This document shows positions 1-7,690 of a stretch of DNA of 50,404 bases, piece after piece. The notes under the pieces are model-generated. The model saw only the letters and a program-made list of their open reading frames with translations. It was not told where the DNA came from and did no database searches. The stretch is from an uncultured Eubacterium sp. (GTDB lineage: Bacteria > Bacillota > Clostridia > Lachnospirales > Lachnospiraceae). Position 1 is the stretch's first letter. Each line of letters opens with the position of its first letter. The stretch spans positions 1-50,404 of the forward strand of contig URKY01000014.1 in the NCBI GenBank assembly GCA_900548465.1, read 5' to 3'. The translations under genes and the position numbers were made by a program.

Positions 1-2592
1 TGGCATACAATGAAATTAGAGGTCAAAGCGGGAATTATAAAGATTACTGTAGATGAACAGCAGGCATGGCCGACTCAGCCACTTGGATATTCTGACTGGT
101 ATAAGGGTGGTTATGTAGTAATAGGCTCAAATAATGGTGGCACACAGTTTAAGAATATAAAGATAGCGGGCGATAAAGTAGTGTTAACTTCACAGGAAGA
201 ACGACTGAAGGAGTACAGTGCTTACTACGCTTCTGATTTAGGAACAACAGGAAATATCCTTACATCTGTAAATAAAACGGAAAAATGGTATGTAGATGAT
301 GATGGTGTCATTACAGATATGAATAGTACATGGTGGAATACTGGCGACAATCTCTGGCCGGATATGTCAATGTTGGCATATAACGTTCAGAAATATAAAG
401 AATTCTCTTTTTCCGTGGATTTTAAAAACAATATCAGAGGCGATTATGAAGAGGATGGTATTACACATAAAGATAACTGGGAAGTAAGACAGGGGGCAAT
501 GATTGGCTTTGGGGCACAGGTTGTTGATGAAGATGTACTAGGATGGAATGGTGAAGATACAGGGGTATGGATAAAACCATACGGAACAAATTCTATCAAA
601 CTGGCAGGAAGTTTTGTTGATATTAATAGTGGAACGCACCAGTCAGCAACACAGTGGGATACAACAATTGACGGTGTTGATGTGTCAAATGATAATTGGC
701 ATAATATGAAATTGGAAGTAAAAGATGGCAGAATAAAGATTTATGTAGACAATTGCTTGGCATGGCCGGAACAGCCACTATCAGTTGGTGATGATTATAA
801 TGGCGGATATCTTTTCCTGGCATCAAACAATGGTGGAACACAGTTCAAAAATGTTCAGATTGAGGAATATAATAGCGAGGAAGGGGAACCAACCAATGAC
901 TTTAGTAAAGTAAGCAGTTATTATACAGAAGATAATGCAACTTCTGATTTGAGATTAGCAGAGCCAACAGATTATTGGACTGAGACGAATGGAAGTTATA
1001 AGAGAAAGGCTGTAGAAGATAATCCGGAAGCAAAAGATGCGTTGTATATGGCACAGTTATTCCTTAAAGATAAGCAATATTATGAATTTGAATTGGAAGC
1101 CGACATTAATATAGGAAAGAATAACTGGAGAAGAACGATTATTGGCTTTGGAGCTCAGGAAGGAAGACATTTTCGACAATCAGGTGGTGGAATGGGTATC
1201 TATTTTGATGGTATTGATTCACCGACAGAAGCAAGCGTATGTCATGTAGGAAATTGCTTTAATGATGATGGCGTGTTCAAAAACTGGGACACATGGGGAG
1301 ATCAACATTATAAAGGTATTGATGCAAATGGTACAGTTCATGTAAAAATGATAGTAAAAGACCGTGCTGTTACAATATACGTTGATGATAAGGAGACACC
1401 GACTAAGTTTTCTATTCCATATTGGTATAAAGGAGGATACATTTATCTGGCATCAAACGCTACAGGAGCAAAATTCTCTAATATAACCATTAAGGAAATC
1501 AGTGGAACAATATCAGAAGATACAGAAAGCCCATTATATAAAAAGTCTTCATTGTTCATAGGAGATTCTATCAGTTATGGAGCTGGTGCAGATCTTGTAA
1601 ATCCGGTAGGATATTCCTGGGGCGGAATTATTGGTGAGAAAAATGAAATGGATTGGTTGAATGTTTCTGTAGGTGGTGCAACGATAGCAGAAAGTCCGGC
1701 GACAATTATTGAAAATGAATTAAATGCACCATGTGTAGAAAGCAAAGATTGGGATTATATTATTGTAGAAGGTGGAATAAATGATGCTATGAAAAATATT
1801 GAAACGGGAGTTTGTCCATTAGGAACAATAACCCCATCTTTAAATAATAAGTTTGATAAGACAACCTTTGCAGGAGCACTCGAGGCACTATTTAAAAGAT
1901 TGATTGTTACATATCCAAATGCTAAAATAGGATATATTGTGACATTTAATATTAAATGGGAACCGGCATATGATTCTGACAAGTATTTTGATTTAGCAAA
2001 GCAGATTTGTGATAAGTGGGGAATTCAGTACCTGAACCTCAGAGATAACAGCATTTTAGACAATGAATCTTTCATGGAGAATCTTTTGATGGATGGCTGT
2101 CATCCAAGTACACAGGGATATGAAACTTTATCTCCGATTATTGAAGGATGGATGAAGACATTAAAAACAGATAAGATAGATATTCCAAAAGATCCGGACG
2201 AAACAACGAAAGAACCGGTAACAGATGATATAACAACAAAAAATCCTGTAACACAGGAAACTACAACGAATAAGACAGATACTCTGGGTACGACAACACA
2301 GAGACAGGTAACGGTTCAGAAACCTGCAAAAGCTGTAATAAAGAAATTGAAAAATACAAAGAAAAAATCAATTAAAATATCTTTAAAGAAAGCAGTACGT
2401 GCTAAAAAGTATCAGATTCAGTATTCGTTGAATAAAAAGTTTAAAAAAGCAAAAATAAAAACTACAACAAAACTTACCTACGTAATTAAGAATTTGAAAA
2501 AAGGAAAAACTTATTATGTAAGAGTAAGAGGAGTTAATGGAACGAAAAACGGAGCGTGGAGTAGAATTAAGAGAGTTAAGATAAAAAAATAA
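1..2592 (+). CDS. Secreted SGNH/GDSL esterase with DUF1080/CBM66-like repeats (5' end missing)
   Basis: The frame is open from base 1, and the first codons read WHT-MKLEVK, which matches the middle of the repeat domain (compare WHNMKLEVK further on). The gene therefore starts upstream of the window and the ATG at 10 is internal. Visible order: the end of one concanavalin-like DUF1080/CBM66-type repeat (1-195), two complete repeats (about 205-870 and 895-1500), an SGNH hydrolase domain (about 1540-2160), a Thr-rich linker (about 2195-2310) and a Lys-rich Fn3-like C-terminal domain (2320-2592). The SGNH blocks are GDS at 1561, GGIND at 1771 and DGCHPS at 2092, giving a complete Ser/Asp/His set. 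Family knowledge suggests deacetylation of a glycan; the substrate is not shown. The same linker and basic tail type occur in the GH31 at 26274. The gene ends before a clear terminator. Confidence 0.85.
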   Translation, partial: WHTMKLEVKAGIIKITVDEQQAWPTQPLGYSDWYKGGYVVIGSNNGGTQFKNIKIAGDKVVLTSQEERLKEYSAYYASDLGTTGNILTSVNKTEKWYVDDDGVITDMNSTWWNTGDNLWPDMSMLAYNVQKYKEFSFSVDFKNNIRGDYEEDGITHKDNWEVRQGAMIGFGAQVVDEDVLGWNGEDTGVWIKPYGTNSIKLAGSFVDINSGTHQSATQWDTTIDGVDVSNDNWHNMKLEVKDGRIKIYVDNCLAWPEQPLSVGDDYNGGYLFLASNNGGTQFKNVQIEEYNSEEGEPTNDFSKVSSYYTEDNATSDLRLAEPTDYWTETNGSYKRKAVEDNPEAKDALYMAQLFLKDKQYYEFELEADINIGKNNWRRTIIGFGAQEGRHFRQSGGGMGIYFDGIDSPTEASVCHVGNCFNDDGVFKNWDTWGDQHYKGIDANGTVHVKMIVKDRAVTIYVDDKETPTKFSIPYWYKGGYIYLASNATGAKFSNITIKEISGTISEDTESPLYKKSSLFIGDSISYGAGADLVNPVGYSWGGIIGEKNEMDWLNVSVGGATIAESPATIIENELNAPCVESKDWDYIIVEGGINDAMKNIETGVCPLGTITPSLNNKFDKTTFAGALEALFKRLIVTYPNAKIGYIVTFNIKWEPAYDSDKYFDLAKQICDKWGIQYLNLRDNSILDNESFMENLLMDGCHPSTQGYETLSPIIEGWMKTLKTDKIDIPKDPDETTKEPVTDDITTKNPVTQETTTNKTDTLGTTTQRQVTVQKPAKAVIKKLKNTKKKSIKISLKKAVRAKKYQIQYSLNKKFKKAKIKTTTKLTYVIKNLKKGKTYYVRVRGVNGTKNGAWSRIKRVKIKK

Positions 2593-2637
2593 CAAATTGA
2601 TAAAAGGATAAAATAATAAAATTTTTTAATCAAACAT

Positions 2638-2684
2638 AAAAAGGCAGGTCAATATTCGAGGTATAAAGAATGACTTGTCTTTTT
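2638..2684 (+). terminator. Intrinsic terminator after the SGNH esterase gene
   Basis: Left arm AAAAAGGCAGGTCA (2638-2651) pairs with right arm TGACTTGTCTTTTT (2671-2684) with two G-U pairs and a 19-nt loop. The T-rich right arm ends the transcript of the upstream gene. Confidence 0.7.
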
Positions 2685-2753
2685 GTGTATTATAATTAAT
2701 CAGATTGATAATGGGAGTCAGGGTTAGGCGATATGCGATTTCGTAAAAAAAAT

Positions 2754-2823
2754 AAAAAAGTCCATATGAAAAAAAAAAAATACTAAATTGTCTATAGGAT
2801 TTAAATAAGACAGGAGATATACT
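2754..2823 (+). promoter_or_regulatory. Predicted AraC-activated promoter of the seven-repeat protein operon
   Basis: The sequence AAAAAAG-TCCATAT has its TCCATA at 2761. A second half-site, TCTATAGG, starts at 2791 (30 bp later), and a -10 hexamer TATACT starts at 2818 (27 bp after that). No good -35 is seen; the second half-site overlaps the expected -35 position, as in AraC-type class II activation. The same layout recurs at 11457, 39880 and, on the minus strand, 39790. The start codon at 2883 lies about 55 nt downstream of the predicted transcription start. Confidence 0.7.
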
Positions 2824-2882
2824 TACACTAAGGATAAAATAAAGATGCAATATGGATGGAGAACATATTAGGAGGAACGGAA

Positions 2883-5800
2883 ATGAAAAGAAAGATAATT
2901 TCAATAATGCTAAGTATTGCTATTGTTATTACAGGAATTCAACTGCCAGTAATTAAGAAGGCTGTACTTGCAAAGGAAAATGTGTTAAACAAATTTGACG
3001 CTTATTATACAGCACATAGTGATAATGTAAAAGATTATCCCGCAAAAAAAGTGATAAAATCGGATTATTGGGAGGAAGATGGAGCAGGTGTTATTACCAG
3101 AACAGCGAAAGATACTACGACGGAAACAAATTCCCAGAATCCTAATTATGACGGAAATCCGTATCCGGATATGGCGATGCTGTATTACAATATTAAACAA
3201 TATAAGGATTTTACTGTAGAGGTAGAATATAAAAATCCGAATAAAGGAAGAGGAGCAGCATGGCTGGGATTTGGCGGAAAAGTAACTGATGATACTGCAA
3301 ATACATGGTGCACAGAAAATGGTGCAACAATATTTGGAACAAGTGGAGAAAAGACGGTCAAACTTATAGGAACTTATATACCATGGCAGAAATCTAATAA
3401 GGGAGCAAAGACTGATGGAAGTACACTTTGGGATACAGATATATCAGGAGCAGACTGGGGAACAGAATGGAACGCAGTTAAGATTATAGTAAAAGATGGA
3501 GTTATCAATTTTTATACTAAGGTCGGAAGTGAATGGAAAGCAGCATGGGGAGACGACAAATTTTATTATGGAGACTGGTATAAAGGAGGGTATATTTTCC
3601 TTGCAAGCAACAATGCTGGAACACAGTTTAGAAACTTTAAGATAGAGGAGATTAAAGATACAAATATTCTCAAGAATTTCAATGGTTATTATACAGAAGA
3701 TACAAAAGGTAACAGTTCAGTAGCAGATGTTGTCAGCAAAGAAAAATACTGGACGGAAGATGAAAATGGAATTCTAACCAGAACTTCGAAAAATACAACA
3801 GCAAACGTAGGGGATGCTTATAAAAATATGGCATACTTATTTTATAATGTAAAAGAGTATGAAGAGTTTTCTTTAGAAGTAGACTATAAAAATGCTGATC
3901 CTAAAAAAGGTGGAGCATGGGTAGGATTTGATGGAAAAATAGAAGATGATGTAGCCAAAACATGGTTTGGTGATGGTCAGGGAACTATGATTGCAGCCAA
4001 TGGCAAAAACGAGGTGAATCTTGTTGGAACATTTGGTAATAGAGATAAACCAAAGATTACTACCTACAACACAACGAAGAGAGTCTGGAAAACTGAAGTG
4101 GAGGGGGCAGACTGGACCAAAGCAGAATGGAAAACTATAAAAATTGAAGTGAAAAAAGGAAAGATTAATTTTCAAATTAAAAATAATGGAAAATGGTATA
4201 CGGTATACGAAAAAGAAGAACTTTTATATGATACATGGTATGATGGCGGATACATATTCCTGGCAAGTAATCATGCGGGAACACAGTTTAAAAATTTCAA
4301 ACTAACAGAGTATAAAGAGTCAGAAGAATTTCGTGAGTTGAAAAAGTTTGAATCATATTATGCAGAAGATATTTATAATGCAGAACCAGTGCCTGCTTTT
4401 ACAAAAGACTATTGGACAGAAAATCAGGATGGTATCATAACACGTAAGACGAAAGACGTAGGCGCAGAAAATGATGGAAATCCTTACCCCAATATGGCGC
4501 TGCTTTATTATAATGTATCACAATATAAGGATTTTACATTAGAAGTGGAGATTAAAAATCCAATAAAAGGAAAAGCATCAGCATGGGTAGGATTTGACGG
4601 GACGAAAGGAAAGTCGTGGTTGACATCCTGCAATGGTACGATGATAAGTGCAATTGGAGAAAGTGCCGTAAAATTAGTGGGAAGTTTTGATGCCTATGGA
4701 ATGAATCCGTTTAGATCATCGAAAAGTAAACCTGTCATTTGGGATTATTGGATGGATGATGTGAAAAATTGGGGAACAGATTGGTATAAAGTTAAAATTC
4801 AAGTATTGGATGGCGAAATTAAATTTTTTTATAATACAAGTGGAAAATGGATGAGCGCATGGCCGGAAGAATCATTTACATATGATGAATGGTATAACGG
4901 AGGTTATGTTTTTCTGGCATGTAATAGTGGTGGCACATCTTTTAGAAACTTTAAAGTCACGAATGCTACTACAAAAAAATCTGTTTTAGACAAATTTGAA
5001 ACATGGTATACAGTGGGGTGTGATAAAGAAAAACCAAAGAAGGTATTTACTTCACATTATTGGGAAGCAGATGAGAATGGGGTTATCACAAGAAAAGGAA
5101 GAGATGTAAAAAAAGGTGAAGATGCTAATGATGGTAATCCATATCCGAACATGGCATATCTTTTCTATAATACAAAGAAATATAAAGATTTTAGTTTGGA
5201 AGTCGATATTAAGTCACCTACAGATAAAAGAAGTTCTGCATGGGTTGGATATGATGGCGAAAAAGGAAAAACATGGCTTAACAAATTGGGCGGAACAATG
5301 TTGAGTACACAGGGAGATCGGGTGGTAAAAATGGTTGGAAGCTTTGATGCATACAATCATAACAAATTCCGCCCGTCAATAAAAACACCAAATATCTGGG
5401 ACTATTGGATGGAGAACGTAGAAAACTGGGGCACTGATTGGTATAAATTAAAGATAGAAGTGTGCGATGGGACAATAAAATATTTTTATAAAGTTAAAAA
5501 AAGCGGGAAATGGAGTCCGTGGCTGAATGCATGGTTAGAGGATGCGTTTACATATGATAAATGGTATGATGGCGGATACATATTCCTGGCAAGTAATCAT
5601 GCGGGAACACAGTTTAGAAATTTAAAAGTTAAACAAATAAAGAGGAAAAACTCTATATTGGATGATTTTGAGCCGTATTACACAGTAGGATGCGATAAGA
5701 AAAAACCGAAAGCAACTCGCATGTCTTATTATTGGAAAGCTGATAAGAATGGTGTCATTACAAGAAAAGGTATGGATTTGACAGACAATCTGAAAGAATG

Positions 5801-7664
5801 TAATGATGGAAACCCATATCCGAACATGGCTATTCTTTACAGTAAGAAAATTTATAAAGATTTTACTATGAATCTTGAGTATAAAAATCCAGCTGGAGAC
5901 CGTGGTGGCGCATGGATAGGATTTGACGGAAAAAAAGGTAAGACATGGACAAACAAAAATAGTGGAACCATGTGGTGCACTTGTGGAACGAATGGAATTA
6001 AGATGGCAGGTACATTTACCGCTTATAATGGAGTTAAGTGGGATAGTGCATTATGGGACTACTGGCTTGACAAGGCTGATTTTAATGCCCGCTGGATTAA
6101 AGCAAAGTTAGTAGTTAAAAATGGCGAGATTAAGTATTATATAAAAATCAAAGGTAAATGGAAGTTGACATGGGATACTGCAGACTATGCAAATCCACTC
6201 TATTATACTGATTGGTATGATGGTGGAAGGATTTTCTTAGCTGCAAACGAATTAGGAGTTCAGTATAGAAACATCAAAATAAAAGAAGAAAAATCAACCA
6301 ATGATTTTTCAAGATTTAATTCATATTATTCAGAGTGTGTTGAGAATCAGCCGTTGGTAAAGGTTGATCCGGGTAAGTATTGGTATGAAGATAAAGGTGT
6401 TTTGATTAGAAAGAATGAGGAATTAGGAGAGTTTCAAGGAAAAGAATGGAATTTAAGTAATTATCAGCAGAACAAAATGGCATACATGTTTCTTAATGGC
6501 AACTATGTGTATAGCGATAACTGGCAGTTAGATGTAGATGTTACATTAGGAAATAGTGCATGGAAACGATTCTATATAGGTTATGGTGCCACAGATACTG
6601 TTACCTGGCGTAAGCCGAATGGAGGTACAGTATTTTGGACAGATGATAATGGCGGAGTCTGTATGGAAGGTAATTATGCCAACAATGAACAAATATATGG
6701 AGACACAGCAGAAAGTATAAAAAAATTTGAAAAGAATAAAGCACATCATTATAGGATTGTAGCAAAAGCAGGTGTTGTGCATCTTTATATAGATGGAATT
6801 CAAATAAAAGAATATGTTCAGCAGAAGTATCAGAAAGGCGGACGGGTATTTTTTGCGAGTAATTCAGTAAACACTACATTTTCAAATATCAGTATTAAAA
6901 CGCTTGAATCGGATTTCTCCCAGTCATCATGGTCGGGATATAAAGAATATTACTCATCAGATATTACGAAGAATGCATTAACTAAGGTTCAGGAAGGAAC
7001 AAACTGGGCAATAGAAGATGGTGTTATCAGACGTAAAGCACAGGAGCCGGGAATGGATGATTGTAGAAATTATCTGGATATGGCATATTTATATTTAAAT
7101 GATAAGAAATATACAAATTTCAAGTTGGAACTGGATTATAAAAATGGTAATTCCGGATGGCATAGAGCACCGATAGGTTTTGGAGCAAAAATGGGCAGAC
7201 ATTTTATGGAAGAAGGTGGAGGAATTACTGCATTAGTACAGCCGGATGGATATGTGCATTTTGACGGAAACAATCAGAGTGATGGCGCATTTGAGGAACA
7301 TGTATTTTGGCCGGTTTATGACGAAAAGGGAAATGATGTTTCAACATTAAAGCCGTATGATGAGACAAAATGGCATCATATGGTAATGGAGGTTGCAGAT
7401 GGATATGTGACAGTAACAGTCGATGGATTTAAGTATGTGTATGAGATGGCACTTCCGTCATATTATAATGGAGGATATATTTATCTTGCGGCGAATTCTG
7501 TCTGGGCAGAATATAAAAATATTAAAATTGAAGATTATTCCGAGATGTATAATTCAGATGATAAGGGATGGATACCAAAACGTGAAGATATCGAATATGA
7601 TTTTGAATACAGAGAAAAGGAAGAAAATAATTCAATATGGTCATGGATTTATAAAGAATTATAA
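2883..7664 (+). CDS. Secreted protein of seven DUF1080/CBM66-like repeats, no catalytic domain
   Basis: The ATG at 2883 follows AGGAGG (2870-2875) at 7-nt spacing; the in-frame ATG at 2856 has no such site. The 1593-residue product has a signal peptide (MKRKIISIML, hydrophobic core, cleavage near VLAKE) and then seven repeats of about 200-225 residues, at about 2979-3660, 3660-4320, 4327-4975, 4983-5636, 5653-6290, 6300-6900 and 6910-7540. Each follows one pattern: YYT.D, YW.ED.GVITRK, YPNMA.LYYN, YKDFTLEVEYKNP, AWVGFDG, W..VKIEVKDGKI.F, WYDGGYIFLASN.AGTQFRNFKI. This is the concanavalin-like fold of DUF1080/CBM66. No hydrolase, LPXTG motif or Lys-rich tail is seen. It is first in an operon with the GH31 at 7691, so a surface glycan-binding or scaffolding role is inferred. 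Repeats 6 and 7 are the most divergent. Confidence 0.85.
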   Translation: MKRKIISIMLSIAIVITGIQLPVIKKAVLAKENVLNKFDAYYTAHSDNVKDYPAKKVIKSDYWEEDGAGVITRTAKDTTTETNSQNPNYDGNPYPDMAMLYYNIKQYKDFTVEVEYKNPNKGRGAAWLGFGGKVTDDTANTWCTENGATIFGTSGEKTVKLIGTYIPWQKSNKGAKTDGSTLWDTDISGADWGTEWNAVKIIVKDGVINFYTKVGSEWKAAWGDDKFYYGDWYKGGYIFLASNNAGTQFRNFKIEEIKDTNILKNFNGYYTEDTKGNSSVADVVSKEKYWTEDENGILTRTSKNTTANVGDAYKNMAYLFYNVKEYEEFSLEVDYKNADPKKGGAWVGFDGKIEDDVAKTWFGDGQGTMIAANGKNEVNLVGTFGNRDKPKITTYNTTKRVWKTEVEGADWTKAEWKTIKIEVKKGKINFQIKNNGKWYTVYEKEELLYDTWYDGGYIFLASNHAGTQFKNFKLTEYKESEEFRELKKFESYYAEDIYNAEPVPAFTKDYWTENQDGIITRKTKDVGAENDGNPYPNMALLYYNVSQYKDFTLEVEIKNPIKGKASAWVGFDGTKGKSWLTSCNGTMISAIGESAVKLVGSFDAYGMNPFRSSKSKPVIWDYWMDDVKNWGTDWYKVKIQVLDGEIKFFYNTSGKWMSAWPEESFTYDEWYNGGYVFLACNSGGTSFRNFKVTNATTKKSVLDKFETWYTVGCDKEKPKKVFTSHYWEADENGVITRKGRDVKKGEDANDGNPYPNMAYLFYNTKKYKDFSLEVDIKSPTDKRSSAWVGYDGEKGKTWLNKLGGTMLSTQGDRVVKMVGSFDAYNHNKFRPSIKTPNIWDYWMENVENWGTDWYKLKIEVCDGTIKYFYKVKKSGKWSPWLNAWLEDAFTYDKWYDGGYIFLASNHAGTQFRNLKVKQIKRKNSILDDFEPYYTVGCDKKKPKATRMSYYWKADKNGVITRKGMDLTDNLKECNDGNPYPNMAILYSKKIYKDFTMNLEYKNPAGDRGGAWIGFDGKKGKTWTNKNSGTMWCTCGTNGIKMAGTFTAYNGVKWDSALWDYWLDKADFNARWIKAKLVVKNGEIKYYIKIKGKWKLTWDTADYANPLYYTDWYDGGRIFLAANELGVQYRNIKIKEEKSTNDFSRFNSYYSECVENQPLVKVDPGKYWYEDKGVLIRKNEELGEFQGKEWNLSNYQQNKMAYMFLNGNYVYSDNWQLDVDVTLGNSAWKRFYIGYGATDTVTWRKPNGGTVFWTDDNGGVCMEGNYANNEQIYGDTAESIKKFEKNKAHHYRIVAKAGVVHLYIDGIQIKEYVQQKYQKGGRVFFASNSVNTTFSNISIKTLESDFSQSSWSGYKEYYSSDITKNALTKVQEGTNWAIEDGVIRRKAQEPGMDDCRNYLDMAYLYLNDKKYTNFKLELDYKNGNSGWHRAPIGFGAKMGRHFMEEGGGITALVQPDGYVHFDGNNQSDGAFEEHVFWPVYDEKGNDVSTLKPYDETKWHHMVMEVADGYVTVTVDGFKYVYEMALPSYYNGGYIYLAANSVWAEYKNIKIEDYSEMYNSDDKGWIPKREDIEYDFEYREKEENNSIWSWIYKEL
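4235..4290 (+). repeat. 56-bp exact internal repeat, copy 1
   Basis: Identical base for base to 5561-5616. It encodes the WYDGGYIFLASNHAGTQF segment at the end of repeat 2 of the seven-repeat protein, whereas the flanks have diverged. Confidence 0.9.
5561..5616 (+). repeat. 56-bp exact internal repeat, copy 2
   Basis: Second copy of 4235-4290, at the end of repeat 4 of the same gene. Repeat 3, which lies between them, does not carry the identical sequence. Confidence 0.9.
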
Positions 7665-7690
7665 TTTGGTACAGTGGAAAGGAGAAACAG

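Noticed and set aside
623..841. Minus-strand open frames inside the plus-strand genes (many across the window)
   Set aside because: They lie opposite well-supported genes, lack ribosome binding sites and show Cys/His/Phe-rich compositions typical of antisense reading.
2856..2882. Upstream ATG for the seven-repeat protein
   Set aside because: It would put AGGAGG inside the coding sequence and precede the signal peptide with nine polar residues; ATG 2883 fits both the ribosome binding site and the signal peptide.
2979..7540. CRISPR-like or satellite repeat array
   Set aside because: The periodicity is at protein level, about 650 bp per unit with high divergence, so it reflects protein domain duplication.
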